Source of the DNA: Megasphaera hutchinsoni
GTDB lineage: Bacteria; Bacillota; Negativicutes; Veillonellales; Megasphaeraceae
NCBI RefSeq assembly: GCF_001553405.1
Contig: NZ_KQ960953.1
Span: forward strand, 125,517-183,618
Length of the DNA stretch: 58,102 bases
Direction of reading: 5' to 3'
Below the pieces are notes generated by a model. That model had not been told where the DNA came from, searched no databases, and was given only the letters and a program-made list of their open reading frames with translations. The position numbers and the translations under genes are program-made. This document shows, piece by piece, positions 1 through 7,825 of this stretch. Every line of letters starts with the position of its first letter. The stretch's first letter is position 1.

Positions 1-34
<34 letters not shown>

Positions 35-40
35 AAAAAA

Positions 41-80
41 AGAACTTCTCTTTGTATAATATAAGAGAAGTTCTTTTTTA
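41..80 (+). terminator. Intrinsic terminator after the tRNA, possibly bidirectional
   Basis: A perfect 12-bp stem (41-52 with 63-74, starting AGAACTTCTC) with a 10-nt loop is followed by a T tract on the plus strand and preceded by an A tract. It can end the tRNA transcript and also the minus-strand operon that stops at 130. Confidence 0.85.
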
Positions 81-129
81 TATCTGTTTAGTTCGGTTTC
101 ATTAGAACAAGAAAGCAGATTAGTCTAGT

Positions 130-1524
130 TTATAATAACATTTTTTCTTGATTATTCATGGAATAGCCGCCTCTTTCTACGTTATAAAACATCAGATCGG
201 GATCTTGTTTTTTTTGTGGTGCAAGATGTTTTACTATGCCGTGCGTAGGTGTCACGGATAAAGAAGCTCCCGTCAATACCCAAAGCACTTTATATCTTTG
301 GGGGGTGACGGACAGTGTTTTTTCGCCTTTGCCGTCTGTAAAATAAATTAAAACATCTATATTATGTTGATTGGCATACGAAAAAACGGGAGAAAATAAT
401 GTACCTCCACGAGCTTCTGGTCGTTCTTGGACATCTTTTATGGTCTGTAAAGGATAGACACAGCGAATGTTATCATCACATTCAATGATAGTGATTTTAT
501 GTTTGAAATTTTTTAATATTTCAATTATTTCTACTAGTGCCTGTTTAAATTCTTCATCACTAATGCTACCGCTAATATCTAATGCAATTAATAAGCGAGC
601 AGTGTGATGACGTAATTTTCCACGCAGATCTAAGCGATGTGGTTGTCTACGATCTAAGCGTGTCGTGGTTTTTTTTCGTTCGGCAGCGATAGAACCGACA
701 AATTTTTTTACATAAAAACTCCAAGGAAGAGAAGAGGCTTCCTGTTCTAATTTATTTAATATATTCGTTAGATACGTGGGTGGATTTCCTTTTAATGCGG
801 CTTTGATATATTTTTCGGTAAATTTTTGTAACGTTGAACTATCTAAGGTATCGGATTCTTCCCAGATATCATGTGTTTTTTCTGGATTAAATTGCAATTG
901 GAGGGGGGCGTTTTCGATATCTCCCTCATATGAAGGCATTTCCGTTTGATTATCTAAGGCGGATTGAATTTTTTCTACATAATATTCAAAGGTTTCAAAA
1001 GGTGGCAAAAAAAGTCCTAACTGCGTATTCAACCATTGTAAGGTAATGGCATTAGGGGGAACATGCTTTATATACATATTGGCAATAACATCCATAGCCA
1101 TATTGATAGCTAATTTGCTATACATATTTTTTACATCTTTGGCACGAATCAAATGGAGGGAAACAATATGGAAAATATCATGTTTAATTGCATCTTTCAT
1201 CTGATCTTCGGTTAAAGGGAGATATAAAAATGGATTAAAATATAATACATAGGCAGCACTTTTAAAATTTACCGCTGTAGGTGATGCAATGTCAAAACGA
1301 AGAGATTTTTTCATTTGAAAAGAAAAGAAGCCAAAAAAGTTATCATCATTTTCCATTAAACCTAAAATCACATGATCGATTAACTTGAAAAAATCTAGCG
1401 TGAAAGAATTGGGCATGTGAAATGGCGTGGTTTGATGGTTAGGTGAAGCGATATACTCTTCATAATTTTCTTTTAGTTCTTCGTATAAGAGAAATGCTGT
1501 TTTCTCGATTGTTGTATGCTGCAT
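130..1524 (-). CDS. VWA-like / DUF2201-type putative metallopeptidase
   Basis: A 464-residue cytoplasmic protein without signal peptide. Near residue 114 is KHDIFHIVSLH, resembling the zinc-binding helix of the DUF2201 N-terminal metallopeptidase-like domain. At about 310-318 is LLIALDISGSIS, a VWA MIDAS motif (DxSGS), and YFTDGKG near 395 supplies the later MIDAS aspartate. Proteins of this class are commonly paired with a MoxR-type AAA+ ATPase, as here, where the ATPase gene ends 4 bases upstream. In such pairs the ATPase remodels or activates a target recognised by the VWA protein; the target here is unknown. It is the last gene of a three-gene minus-strand operon and ends at the terminator at 41-80. 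Family assignment is fairly secure, biological role is not. Confidence 0.8.
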   Translation of the reverse strand: MQHTTIEKTAFLLYEELKENYEEYIASPNHQTTPFHMPNSFTLDFFKLIDHVILGLMENDDNFFGFFSFQMKKSLRFDIASPTAVNFKSAAYVLYFNPFLYLPLTEDQMKDAIKHDIFHIVSLHLIRAKDVKNMYSKLAINMAMDVIANMYIKHVPPNAITLQWLNTQLGLFLPPFETFEYYVEKIQSALDNQTEMPSYEGDIENAPLQLQFNPEKTHDIWEESDTLDSSTLQKFTEKYIKAALKGNPPTYLTNILNKLEQEASSLPWSFYVKKFVGSIAAERKKTTTRLDRRQPHRLDLRGKLRHHTARLLIALDISGSISDEEFKQALVEIIEILKNFKHKITIIECDDNIRCVYPLQTIKDVQERPEARGGTLFSPVFSYANQHNIDVLIYFTDGKGEKTLSVTPQRYKVLWVLTGASLSVTPTHGIVKHLAPQKKQDPDLMFYNVERGGYSMNNQEKMLL

Positions 1525-1528
1525 GGTT

Positions 1529-2641
1529 TTATACCTGACAATATGCTTTAAAATATAAGTTTACAAAAGATTCTTCATTTAATACTTGTTGATATATATG
1601 AGGCGTATTGAAACGCATATCTTTCATCATACCAATCATTAGATCAACGGGATACATAGCAAGTAGTGAGATGATTCGCTTTATTTGATAAGCTGTTAGA
1701 GGAGTGTCCGTAGTGGTATCTTTTTCTAAACGCATAAAGATATTTTTGGCAGTTAAATAAAGTCGCGTGTGGCTTTCTTTTTGAATGCGAAGTTGTAATT
1801 GCGTATCATCAGGAGAGCCTTCAAAAATATCATTATACGTTAATAATGGAAGGTGATCAGATTCGATGAAATGGGTAAATTCTTCGGCGATAACTTTTCC
1901 TACATTACCGCGGATGACATTAAAAAATACGGATTTGGAAATGGTTTGTTTTTTTTCTTTGTATATTTTATATGCTTTGGAAATTCGTTCATAACTACGG
2001 GGCGTAGCATGGATATCATCTTCATGATGCTGATTGAGATAATCGGGAAAGGTGGCGATAAATTCGCGCACTTCTGGTTCGATACCGGCTGTTTCTGCCC
2101 AATCTAACCACTGGGCGTAATCGGGCTCCATGTATAACCAGACAAATCTATTTTGCTGTGCTAAATCCATATTGACCGTTTCGTAATCATAGGAGTCACT
2201 AGGATTCATTGCGGCAATAATGCGGACGTCTGGATGTAAATGATATCCATTGATTTCTTTATTTAAAATCAAGTTCATCAATTCTTGTTGGACTGCATGT
2301 TCACAGCGATTAATTTCATCAATAAAAAGTAATACCGTACGTTGGTTAGCAATTTCTTCATCAATCGCTCGTAAGGTGTGGTGAATTGCATAGGTTGTTG
2401 TTGTTTCCTTGACAGATTTCCCGGCCGCATTTAGTCGCGTATATGTTGTAATGGTAGGTAAGCCGCCTATTTCACCTTCTTTTAATAAATTGCCATCAAT
2501 AACAAGCAAAGACCAGTCATTTTTTTTGGCTACATCAGAAGCCAGGGCGGTTTTGCCGATTCCCGTATCGCCTACAAGCAGGGGCACGTCACGGGCAGCT
2601 AAGATAAGTTCTACACTTTGTAAGGTTTCCTTAAAGTTCAT
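1529..2641 (-). CDS. MoxR-type AAA+ ATPase (AAA_5)
   Basis: A 370-residue AAA+ ATPase. Walker A is GDTGIGKTAL at residues 24-33, Walker B is VLLFIDEINRC near 102-112, and the sensor-1-like asparagine lies in IIAAMNPSD. The arrangement and the adjacent VWA gene place it with MoxR/dynein-related AAA_5 proteins, which act as chaperone-like remodelling ATPases working with VWA proteins. A GAGG-type ribosome binding site precedes the start. It sits 9 bases after the repeat-protein gene and 4 bases before the VWA gene, so the three are almost certainly co-transcribed and probably act together. The substrate cannot be deduced from the sequence. Confidence 0.85.
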   Translation of the reverse strand: MNFKETLQSVELILAARDVPLLVGDTGIGKTALASDVAKKNDWSLLVIDGNLLKEGEIGGLPTITTYTRLNAAGKSVKETTTTYAIHHTLRAIDEEIANQRTVLLFIDEINRCEHAVQQELMNLILNKEINGYHLHPDVRIIAAMNPSDSYDYETVNMDLAQQNRFVWLYMEPDYAQWLDWAETAGIEPEVREFIATFPDYLNQHHEDDIHATPRSYERISKAYKIYKEKKQTISKSVFFNVIRGNVGKVIAEEFTHFIESDHLPLLTYNDIFEGSPDDTQLQLRIQKESHTRLYLTAKNIFMRLEKDTTTDTPLTAYQIKRIISLLAMYPVDLMIGMMKDMRFNTPHIYQQVLNEESFVNLYFKAYCQV

Positions 2642-2650
2642 AATGTACCT

Positions 2651-3472
2651 CTATTTAATGGATAATTTTTCATCTACGGTAATTTGTTTGGCTTTTTTAC
2701 TTCCATAATCATAAATAAATTGCAATTTATTCATAGGGCAGACATCGCCATTCTTATCGAAAGCATGACAATTTATAAAATTTCGGATATACGTTTCATC
2801 GACAGTTTCCTGGCTGATGACTTCGCGTAATAAATCACCCCATTCTTTTTCGCTAAATACGATATGTGGGGGTAGATATTTTACACTTAAGATATTTAAT
2901 TGTAAATATTCACGAGCATCTGCTTTGGTGATTTTTCGCAATAGAGGAAGTGCACGCTCGCTTTTTTTTACGGCTAAGCAACATGCTTCATGGGTGGGAT
3001 GCTCTACATATCGCAATGCTTCGTAGTTTTTTTCAATAGCTATTTGCTGCACTTCTGGTGCAGGATTGGCGATAAACTTGATGGCATCATAATTTTTCTT
3101 TACAGCTAATAATTGTAATTCTAACGAAGGATTTTTGATATATTGAATTGCCCAGCCTGATTCTTGTAAGGCAAGCCGAATTAGTTGGGGTGAAGGATTT
3201 TGAATATATTCCAAATTATTCCAACCACGTTTAATGGCTTTAATTAATAATTCGGGTGATGGATCGGTAATATATTGAATCGCCTTTGGTGCATTTTCTA
3301 TAGCTAACGTCTGGATTTCTAACGAAGGAGATTCGATATATTGTAAAAGCTGTCCGTTTTCTTGCACTGCAATACGTTTCATTTCTTCCGTCGGCTCAAC
3401 AATATTTTTTATAGCATAGGGATTTAAATGAAGCATTTTTATATATTTTTTTATTTCTTTTTCTGTATACAT
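2651..3472 (-). CDS. 22-residue helical-repeat protein (DUF4116-like)
   Basis: A 273-residue protein built mainly of about seven tandem 22-residue units of the form QYIxNPSxELQxLAIKKNxxAI, between roughly residues 15 and 170. Examples are EYIQNPSPQLIRLALQ and QYIKNPSLELQLLAVK. The repeat resembles DUF4116, a helical repeat of unknown function that probably forms a protein-binding solenoid. The last hundred residues (with HAFDKNGDVCPMNKLQF) are not repetitive and are not recognised. It is the first gene of the operon with the MoxR ATPase and VWA protein, so a role as substrate adaptor is plausible but inferred. An AAAGGA ribosome binding site supports the start. Confidence 0.75.
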   Translation of the reverse strand: MYTEKEIKKYIKMLHLNPYAIKNIVEPTEEMKRIAVQENGQLLQYIESPSLEIQTLAIENAPKAIQYITDPSPELLIKAIKRGWNNLEYIQNPSPQLIRLALQESGWAIQYIKNPSLELQLLAVKKNYDAIKFIANPAPEVQQIAIEKNYEALRYVEHPTHEACCLAVKKSERALPLLRKITKADAREYLQLNILSVKYLPPHIVFSEKEWGDLLREVISQETVDETYIRNFINCHAFDKNGDVCPMNKLQFIYDYGSKKAKQITVDEKLSIK

Positions 3473-3520
3473 GATAGCATCCTTTATTTATGCGTACGTA
3501 CTTATTAATCGTATAGAGTT

Positions 3521-3549
3521 ATTATAGCATAAGTAAGTAAAAGGGAATA
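3521..3549 (-). promoter_or_regulatory. Candidate extended -10 promoter for the repeat protein/MoxR/VWA operon
   Basis: On the minus strand TGCTATAAT gives an extended -10 (TATAAT at 3521-3526, TGC at 3527-3529) about 50 bases before the start at 3472. The -35 region (TATTCC) is weak, as is usual when a TGn extension is present. Confidence 0.5.
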
Positions 3550-3557
3550 CTAATAAT

Positions 3558-3585
3558 AACCATTTTTTATTAATAAAGAATGGTT
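3558..3585. repeat. 28-bp near-perfect inverted repeat in a divergent promoter region
   Basis: AACCATT...AATGGTT encloses TTTATTAATAAA, so the whole 28 bases form two 14-base arms matching at 13 positions. It lies upstream of both the minus-strand operon at 3472 and the adhesin at 3775. No T tract follows it, so an operator is more likely than a terminator. The rest of 3473-3774 is AT-rich and non-coding. Confidence 0.55.
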
Positions 3586-3715
3586 TGCTTGAAGATTATC
3601 AGTAAAATATTTCGCTGATGCGTTTAATTAATGCATACTATCATATATATATATAACTAATTAAAAAAATAAATAAACGGTATAATAAAAAAGATTAAAA
3701 AAAATGAATTTATTA

Positions 3716-3744
3716 TTGACAATCATTATCTAGTATTGTATATT
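3716..3744 (+). promoter_or_regulatory. Promoter of the first autotransporter with overlapping candidate Fur box
   Basis: TTGACA at 3716-3721, a 17-base spacer and TATATT at 3739-3744 form a good sigma-70/A promoter. TGACAATCATTATCT at 3717-3731 matches the 7-1-7 Fur consensus TGATAATnATTATCA at 12 of 14 defined positions and overlaps the -35, where a repressor would block polymerase. The Fur call is inference from consensus only. Confidence 0.6.
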
Positions 3745-3774
3745 TCATTTGTCTTAACAAAAAAATAATAGGAG

Positions 3775-5163
3775 ATGATGGGGGTCATGAAAGGAAGAAC
3801 ATCTATTGCAGCAGTTATGGCTGCAACTATGGTATTAGGAAGTGTAGCATTTGCAGCTAATGCGGTTGATATTTCACCCAATGCAACCGTTGTTATGGGA
3901 TATCCAGCAAGTAAAACGAAGGAACATCACACACAATTTGCGACAAAAACGACAACGTCTGTTGATGTAGTAGCAGGAGCAAGTGTCCTTCTTGATGCAC
4001 ATCCCGTAAAAGACGAAGAAGGAAAAACGCCAGATTATCCATATGGACCTAAATTGAATCAAAAGGGAGAAGTAGTAGGATGGCAGGGACCTGGAAATTT
4101 ATCTTCTGCGCTATTACCTAAAGACGAGGCATATGATGTAGCACGCGTTACGATTCATTATACCCGTACTGGGTTTGGGACGAATGCTATTGCTGCAGGT
4201 GATGGTACGGCTATAGGGGCGAATACGATTGCTTTTGGTAAGGGTGCAACTACATTAGGGATGAATGCTCGTACAGGATATATGTTACCCGATTCGTATG
4301 CGAATGAAAAGGAGTTAAAACATGGTTTGCATTTTGAGAAAAGTGATCATGCAACGGCAGTAGGTACAAATTCCACTGGATTTGGTACAAATTCTACGGC
4401 TATTGGTGCAGATGCAAGTACGGGTTGGATTGAAGTGGCCCCAAGGGGGAAGGGCTATAGTGATATGTCTGTAGATCCGTATAAAAATAAAGACGAAGAT
4501 TTGCTATTAACCGATCCTAAGAGTAAATATCGAGGAGTAATTACAGGTGATAAACTTAAAGAATTAGTGACGAAAGATACTACGGTAAAAATGCATGCTT
4601 ATGACAATGCGACAGCGGTAGGGACTAACGCAAAAGTTCGTGCAAATAACAGTGTTGCTTTAGGTGTAAATAGTGTTGCTGTTGAAGAAAATACTGTATC
4701 GGTTGGTAATAATACGTTAAATCGTCGTTTGGTTAATGTTAAAGACGGTAGATGGGAAGCCGATTCTCATGATGGTGCAACGACAGGACAAGTATATAAG
4801 GAAATGGGAAAAACGGGTGCTTTATCAGCCGCTTTAGCAGGGTTACATCCTATGGCTAATATGACGCAAGGAATGGAAATTGCGGCAGCCTTAGGTACTT
4901 ATAATGGAAAAACAGCGGTGGCTTTAGGTGGTTTTTATCATAAAAAGTCTAATATGCAAATTTCTTGGGGGGCATCTACTGTTTTTTCGGGACATCTTGC
5001 AGCTAATGTAGGCGTTACCTATCATGTAGGTACTTCTACAGCCAAGGTAGGAACGATGTCATCCATAGAAGAACAAGTGGCTATGTTATCTCAAAAGGTT
5101 AATGAATTAGCAAGAGAAAATCAACAATTGCGTCAACAAGTAAATGCATTGATGGCAAAATAA
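3775..5163 (+). CDS. Short YadA-like trimeric autotransporter adhesin
   Basis: A 462-residue outer-membrane protein. A signal peptide ends near VAFA (residue 27). Residues about 130-330 carry YadA/Hia head-type repeats (AIGANTIAFG, NSTAIGADAS, NSVALGVNS), interrupted by non-repeat inserts. A YadA anchor follows at about 350-420 (ALSAALAGLHPMANMTQG, then four predicted beta strands). Unusually, a leucine/valine heptad segment of about 30 residues (428-462) follows the barrel and ends in MAK instead of the usual terminal aromatic residue. The start is ambiguous: ATG codons at 3775, 3778 and 3787 share frame, with GGAG at 3771-3774; the signal peptide is unaffected. It is a single-gene unit between its own promoter and a terminator. 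Role: adhesion, autoaggregation or biofilm by family analogy. Confidence 0.9.
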   Translation: MMGVMKGRTSIAAVMAATMVLGSVAFAANAVDISPNATVVMGYPASKTKEHHTQFATKTTTSVDVVAGASVLLDAHPVKDEEGKTPDYPYGPKLNQKGEVVGWQGPGNLSSALLPKDEAYDVARVTIHYTRTGFGTNAIAAGDGTAIGANTIAFGKGATTLGMNARTGYMLPDSYANEKELKHGLHFEKSDHATAVGTNSTGFGTNSTAIGADASTGWIEVAPRGKGYSDMSVDPYKNKDEDLLLTDPKSKYRGVITGDKLKELVTKDTTVKMHAYDNATAVGTNAKVRANNSVALGVNSVAVEENTVSVGNNTLNRRLVNVKDGRWEADSHDGATTGQVYKEMGKTGALSAALAGLHPMANMTQGMEIAAALGTYNGKTAVALGGFYHKKSNMQISWGASTVFSGHLAANVGVTYHVGTSTAKVGTMSSIEEQVAMLSQKVNELARENQQLRQQVNALMAK

Positions 5164-5172
5164 CGTATAAAG

Positions 5173-5205
5173 AAAAAAGCTGTATCTATGGATACAGCTT
5201 TTTTT
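5173..5205. terminator. Bidirectional terminator between the adhesin and hcp
   Basis: GCTGTATC/GATACAGC stem with a 4-nt loop, flanked by A6 and T7 tracts, placed between two convergent genes. Confidence 0.85.
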
Positions 5206-5218
5206 GTCATCAGGTATC

Positions 5219-6787
5219 TTATTGAGGTAAAATAGTAGCTAAATCTTTTTCGGGAGTACTGATGGGAGATATATGATAATGTTTTACTAAATATTGTAAA
5301 ATATTAGGGGAAATAAAAGCGGGTAATGAAGGTCCTAAATAGATATTTTTTACACCTAGATATAGTAATGTAAGTAGAATGCATACTGCCTTTTGTTCAT
5401 ACCAAGATAGTATGAGGGTGAGAGGTAAGTCATTTACAGAGCAATGGAATGCGTCACTTAAGGCAAGGGCTACCTTAATAGCACTATATGCATCGTTACA
5501 TTGCCCCATATCCATTAAACGAGGAAGGCCGCCAATCGTACCCAGATTTAGATCGTTAAAGCGATATTTGCCACAAGCTAAGGTCAGGATAAGTGTATCT
5601 GAGGGAGCTTTTTTTACAAATTCGGTATAATAATTACGGCCTGGTTTGGCACCATCACATCCACCTACAAGGAAAATATGGCGTATTACATTATCTTGAA
5701 TTGCTTGAATACATGTGTCCGCAACAGAAAGTACGGTTTGGTGACCGAACCCTGTTTGGACAGACGTGCCACCATTGATACCTGTAAAATGTTGAGATTC
5801 TGTATAGCCACCTAGAGTGATGGCTTTTTTTATTACGGGAGAAAAGTCGTTTGATGCATCGATATGAGTAATATCCGCATAGCCAACTACAGCTGTTGTA
5901 AAAACACGATCGGCATAAGATGGACGAGGGGGCATTAAGCAGTTTGTTGTGAATAATATAGCCCCAGGGAGATTGGCAAATTCTTGTTGTTGGTTTTGCC
6001 AAGCTGTGCCGAAATTCCCTTTTAAGTGGGTGTATTTTTTTAATTGAGGATAAGCATGGGCGGGTAACATTTCGCCGTGCGTATATACAGAAACCCCCGT
6101 ACCTTCTGTTTGTTTTAGTAAGCATTCTAATGTTTTTAAGTCATGACCCGTTACCACAATAAATGGTCCGGGATCAACCGTTAATGGTACGGAAACTGGA
6201 GAAGGCGTTCCATAGGTACTAGTGTTAGCGGTATCGAGCATCTCCATACACGTTAAGTTTGCTTTGCCAACATTCATGATTAGGGAAAGCCATTCATCTA
6301 TGGTATGATTGTCTTTTAATGCGGACAGACCTTCTATAATACACGTGTTTACGTCGTCATTTTTATAGCCCAATGCATAGGCATGGTGGGCATAAGCAGC
6401 CATACCTCTTAAACCAAAAAGTAGCAATGATTTTAAGGAACGAATATCTTCTTGATCGGCCCAAAGTAATTGCAGATCATAATCGTGTGAGGGAGAACCG
6501 CCTTCGTGTTGGATACGGTCATGAACTAGTTGAATTAGTTCATGAAAGGACGCGGCTTCAAAATTGACATTGGTCATGGTTGCAAATAAGCCATCAATAA
6601 AGAGCGGACAGACTTCAGAGAAGGTAGATTTTTCTAAGTAAATAGTGGCCAAATTGATAAGTGCTCCTGTGAGTTCGTCTTGTAAGTGTGCAACTGCATC
6701 ATTTTTTCCACAATTTCCCTTAGCTTGCGAGCAATATAATCCTTTATTGGTTTGTTCACATTGAAAGCAAAACATTTGTTGTGTCAT
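5219..6787 (-). CDS. hcp: Hybrid cluster protein (hydroxylamine reductase)
   Basis: A 522-residue cytoplasmic iron-sulfur protein. The N-terminal cysteines C7, C10, C19 and C26 (in MFCFQCEQT and KGNCGKN) bind the cubane cluster. Further hybrid-cluster features are visible: GGCDGAKPGRNYYTEF, LACGKYRFND and GQCNDAYSA. The family acts on hydroxylamine in vitro and is linked in vivo to nitric oxide reduction and nitrosative stress. It stands alone, with AGGAGG seven bases before the ATG. No partner reductase gene (hcr) lies next to it, as is usual in strict anaerobes. Confidence 0.95.
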   Translation of the reverse strand: MTQQMFCFQCEQTNKGLYCSQAKGNCGKNDAVAHLQDELTGALINLATIYLEKSTFSEVCPLFIDGLFATMTNVNFEAASFHELIQLVHDRIQHEGGSPSHDYDLQLLWADQEDIRSLKSLLLFGLRGMAAYAHHAYALGYKNDDVNTCIIEGLSALKDNHTIDEWLSLIMNVGKANLTCMEMLDTANTSTYGTPSPVSVPLTVDPGPFIVVTGHDLKTLECLLKQTEGTGVSVYTHGEMLPAHAYPQLKKYTHLKGNFGTAWQNQQQEFANLPGAILFTTNCLMPPRPSYADRVFTTAVVGYADITHIDASNDFSPVIKKAITLGGYTESQHFTGINGGTSVQTGFGHQTVLSVADTCIQAIQDNVIRHIFLVGGCDGAKPGRNYYTEFVKKAPSDTLILTLACGKYRFNDLNLGTIGGLPRLMDMGQCNDAYSAIKVALALSDAFHCSVNDLPLTLILSWYEQKAVCILLTLLYLGVKNIYLGPSLPAFISPNILQYLVKHYHISPISTPEKDLATILPQ

Positions 6788-6884
6788 TATAAACCTCCTA
6801 ATGGTTGTGAAATATAGTAATTTTTTGGTGTATGCGTATAGTATAGGAGAACATATTTTTTTTAGCTGTTGGAATTACAACGAA

Positions 6885-6917
6885 ATAAAAAAAATCACCC
6901 TTTAGTTTGAGGTGATC
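6885..6917 (-). terminator. Terminator-like hairpin upstream of hcp
   Basis: On the minus strand ATCACC (6916-6911) pairs with GGTGAT (6899-6894) and is followed by a T7 run (6893-6887). It lies about 100 bases before the hcp start inside a divergent promoter region, so it could be an attenuator in the hcp leader or a barrier to antisense transcription. Confidence 0.45.
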
Positions 6918-6981
6918 GGAGAGATAAAGTGGATATGGAGTTATGATATACGTTTTTATGGATTGGATGTATAGTGCAATC

Positions 6982-7010
6982 TTGCTATTGTGGGGGTTCT
7001 CCTGTATGAT
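6982..7010 (+). promoter_or_regulatory. Promoter of the cyclophilin operon
   Basis: TTGCTA at 6982-6987, a 17-base spacer and TATGAT at 7005-7010, 38 bases before the start codon. Confidence 0.65.
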
Positions 7011-7048
7011 AGAGAATAATATATAGAAATTTAAGGAGAGTGTGAGTT

Positions 7049-7522
7049 ATGGAAAGTAAAGTGTTGGCTGTTTTTAAAACGAATTGTGGTGAATTTACGG
7101 TAGAATTATATTCTAAGCAAGCTCCGATTACGGTAAAAAATTTTATTTCATTAGCTACGGCAGGTTTTTATAATAATACTATTTTTCATCGTGTTATCGC
7201 GGATTTTATGATCCAGGGTGGCGATCCAGAAGGAACTGGTTTTGGTGGATCAAAAGAAACGATTCCCGATGAGTTCGCACCGGGATTAGATTTTAATGAA
7301 CCGGGTGTATTGGCAATGGCCAATGCAGGCCCGAATACAGGAAGTTCTCAATTTTTTGTTACGGTAGCACCGACACCATGGCTTTTACGGCATCATTCTA
7401 TTTTTGGTAAAGTCGTAGAAAATTATGATATTGTCGAATTAATTAGTAAAACGCCAACGGATGGTTTAGATAAACCGATAGAAACGGTTGTTCTGGAACA
7501 AGTAGAAATCATAAATAAATAA
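7049..7522 (+). CDS. Cyclophilin-type peptidyl-prolyl cis-trans isomerase
   Basis: A 157-residue single-domain cyclophilin without signal peptide, therefore cytoplasmic. Typical motifs are present: NFISLATAGFYNNTIFHRVI, the catalytic-arginine region FMIQGGDPEGTGFGG, and ANAGPNTGSSQFFVTVAP. It accelerates proline isomerisation during protein folding. AAGGAG precedes the ATG. Its stop codon overlaps the next start (TAATG), so it is translationally coupled to the GIY-YIG gene. Confidence 0.95.
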   Translation: MESKVLAVFKTNCGEFTVELYSKQAPITVKNFISLATAGFYNNTIFHRVIADFMIQGGDPEGTGFGGSKETIPDEFAPGLDFNEPGVLAMANAGPNTGSSQFFVTVAPTPWLLRHHSIFGKVVENYDIVELISKTPTDGLDKPIETVVLEQVEIINK

Positions 7523-7767
7523 TGTACTATACATATATGGTGCGTTGTGCCGATGATTCGTTATATACGGGGTGGACGGTGGATATAGAAAAGCGATTAA
7601 AGGCACATAATGAAGGTCGCGGTGCTAAATATACCCGTGCACGTAGACCTGTTGTCATTGCTTGGGTGCAGTCTTTTCCGACAAAACAGTTAGCGATGCA
7701 GTGGGAATGGAAAATCAAGCATTTTACAAAAGAAGAAAAAGAAAGACTTTGTACTATGAAGAAATAA
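7522..7767 (+). CDS. GIY-YIG domain protein (UPF0213/YhbQ family)
   Basis: An 81-residue stand-alone GIY-YIG domain: YYTYMVRCADDSLYTGWT carries the paired aromatic/YTG motif, followed by the conserved arginine in EKRLKAHNEG and the glutamate region QWEWKIKHFTKEEKERL. Family members are small predicted nucleases of unclear substrate, with a proposed role in DNA repair. It overlaps the preceding cyclophilin gene by one base and is followed directly by a terminator. Confidence 0.9.
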   Translation: MYYTYMVRCADDSLYTGWTVDIEKRLKAHNEGRGAKYTRARRPVVIAWVQSFPTKQLAMQWEWKIKHFTKEEKERLCTMKK

Positions 7768-7817
7768 AAAAAAGGAAGTTATTATCATGTTTCACATGAG
7801 GATAACTTCCTTTTTTT
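7767..7817. terminator. Bidirectional terminator
   Basis: A 16-bp arm pair (A7GGAAGTTAT with its complement ending in T7) sits between the convergent GIY-YIG and SorC-type genes, with a short inner CATG/CATG stem. Confidence 0.9.
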
Positions 7818-7825
7818 AGATGGGG

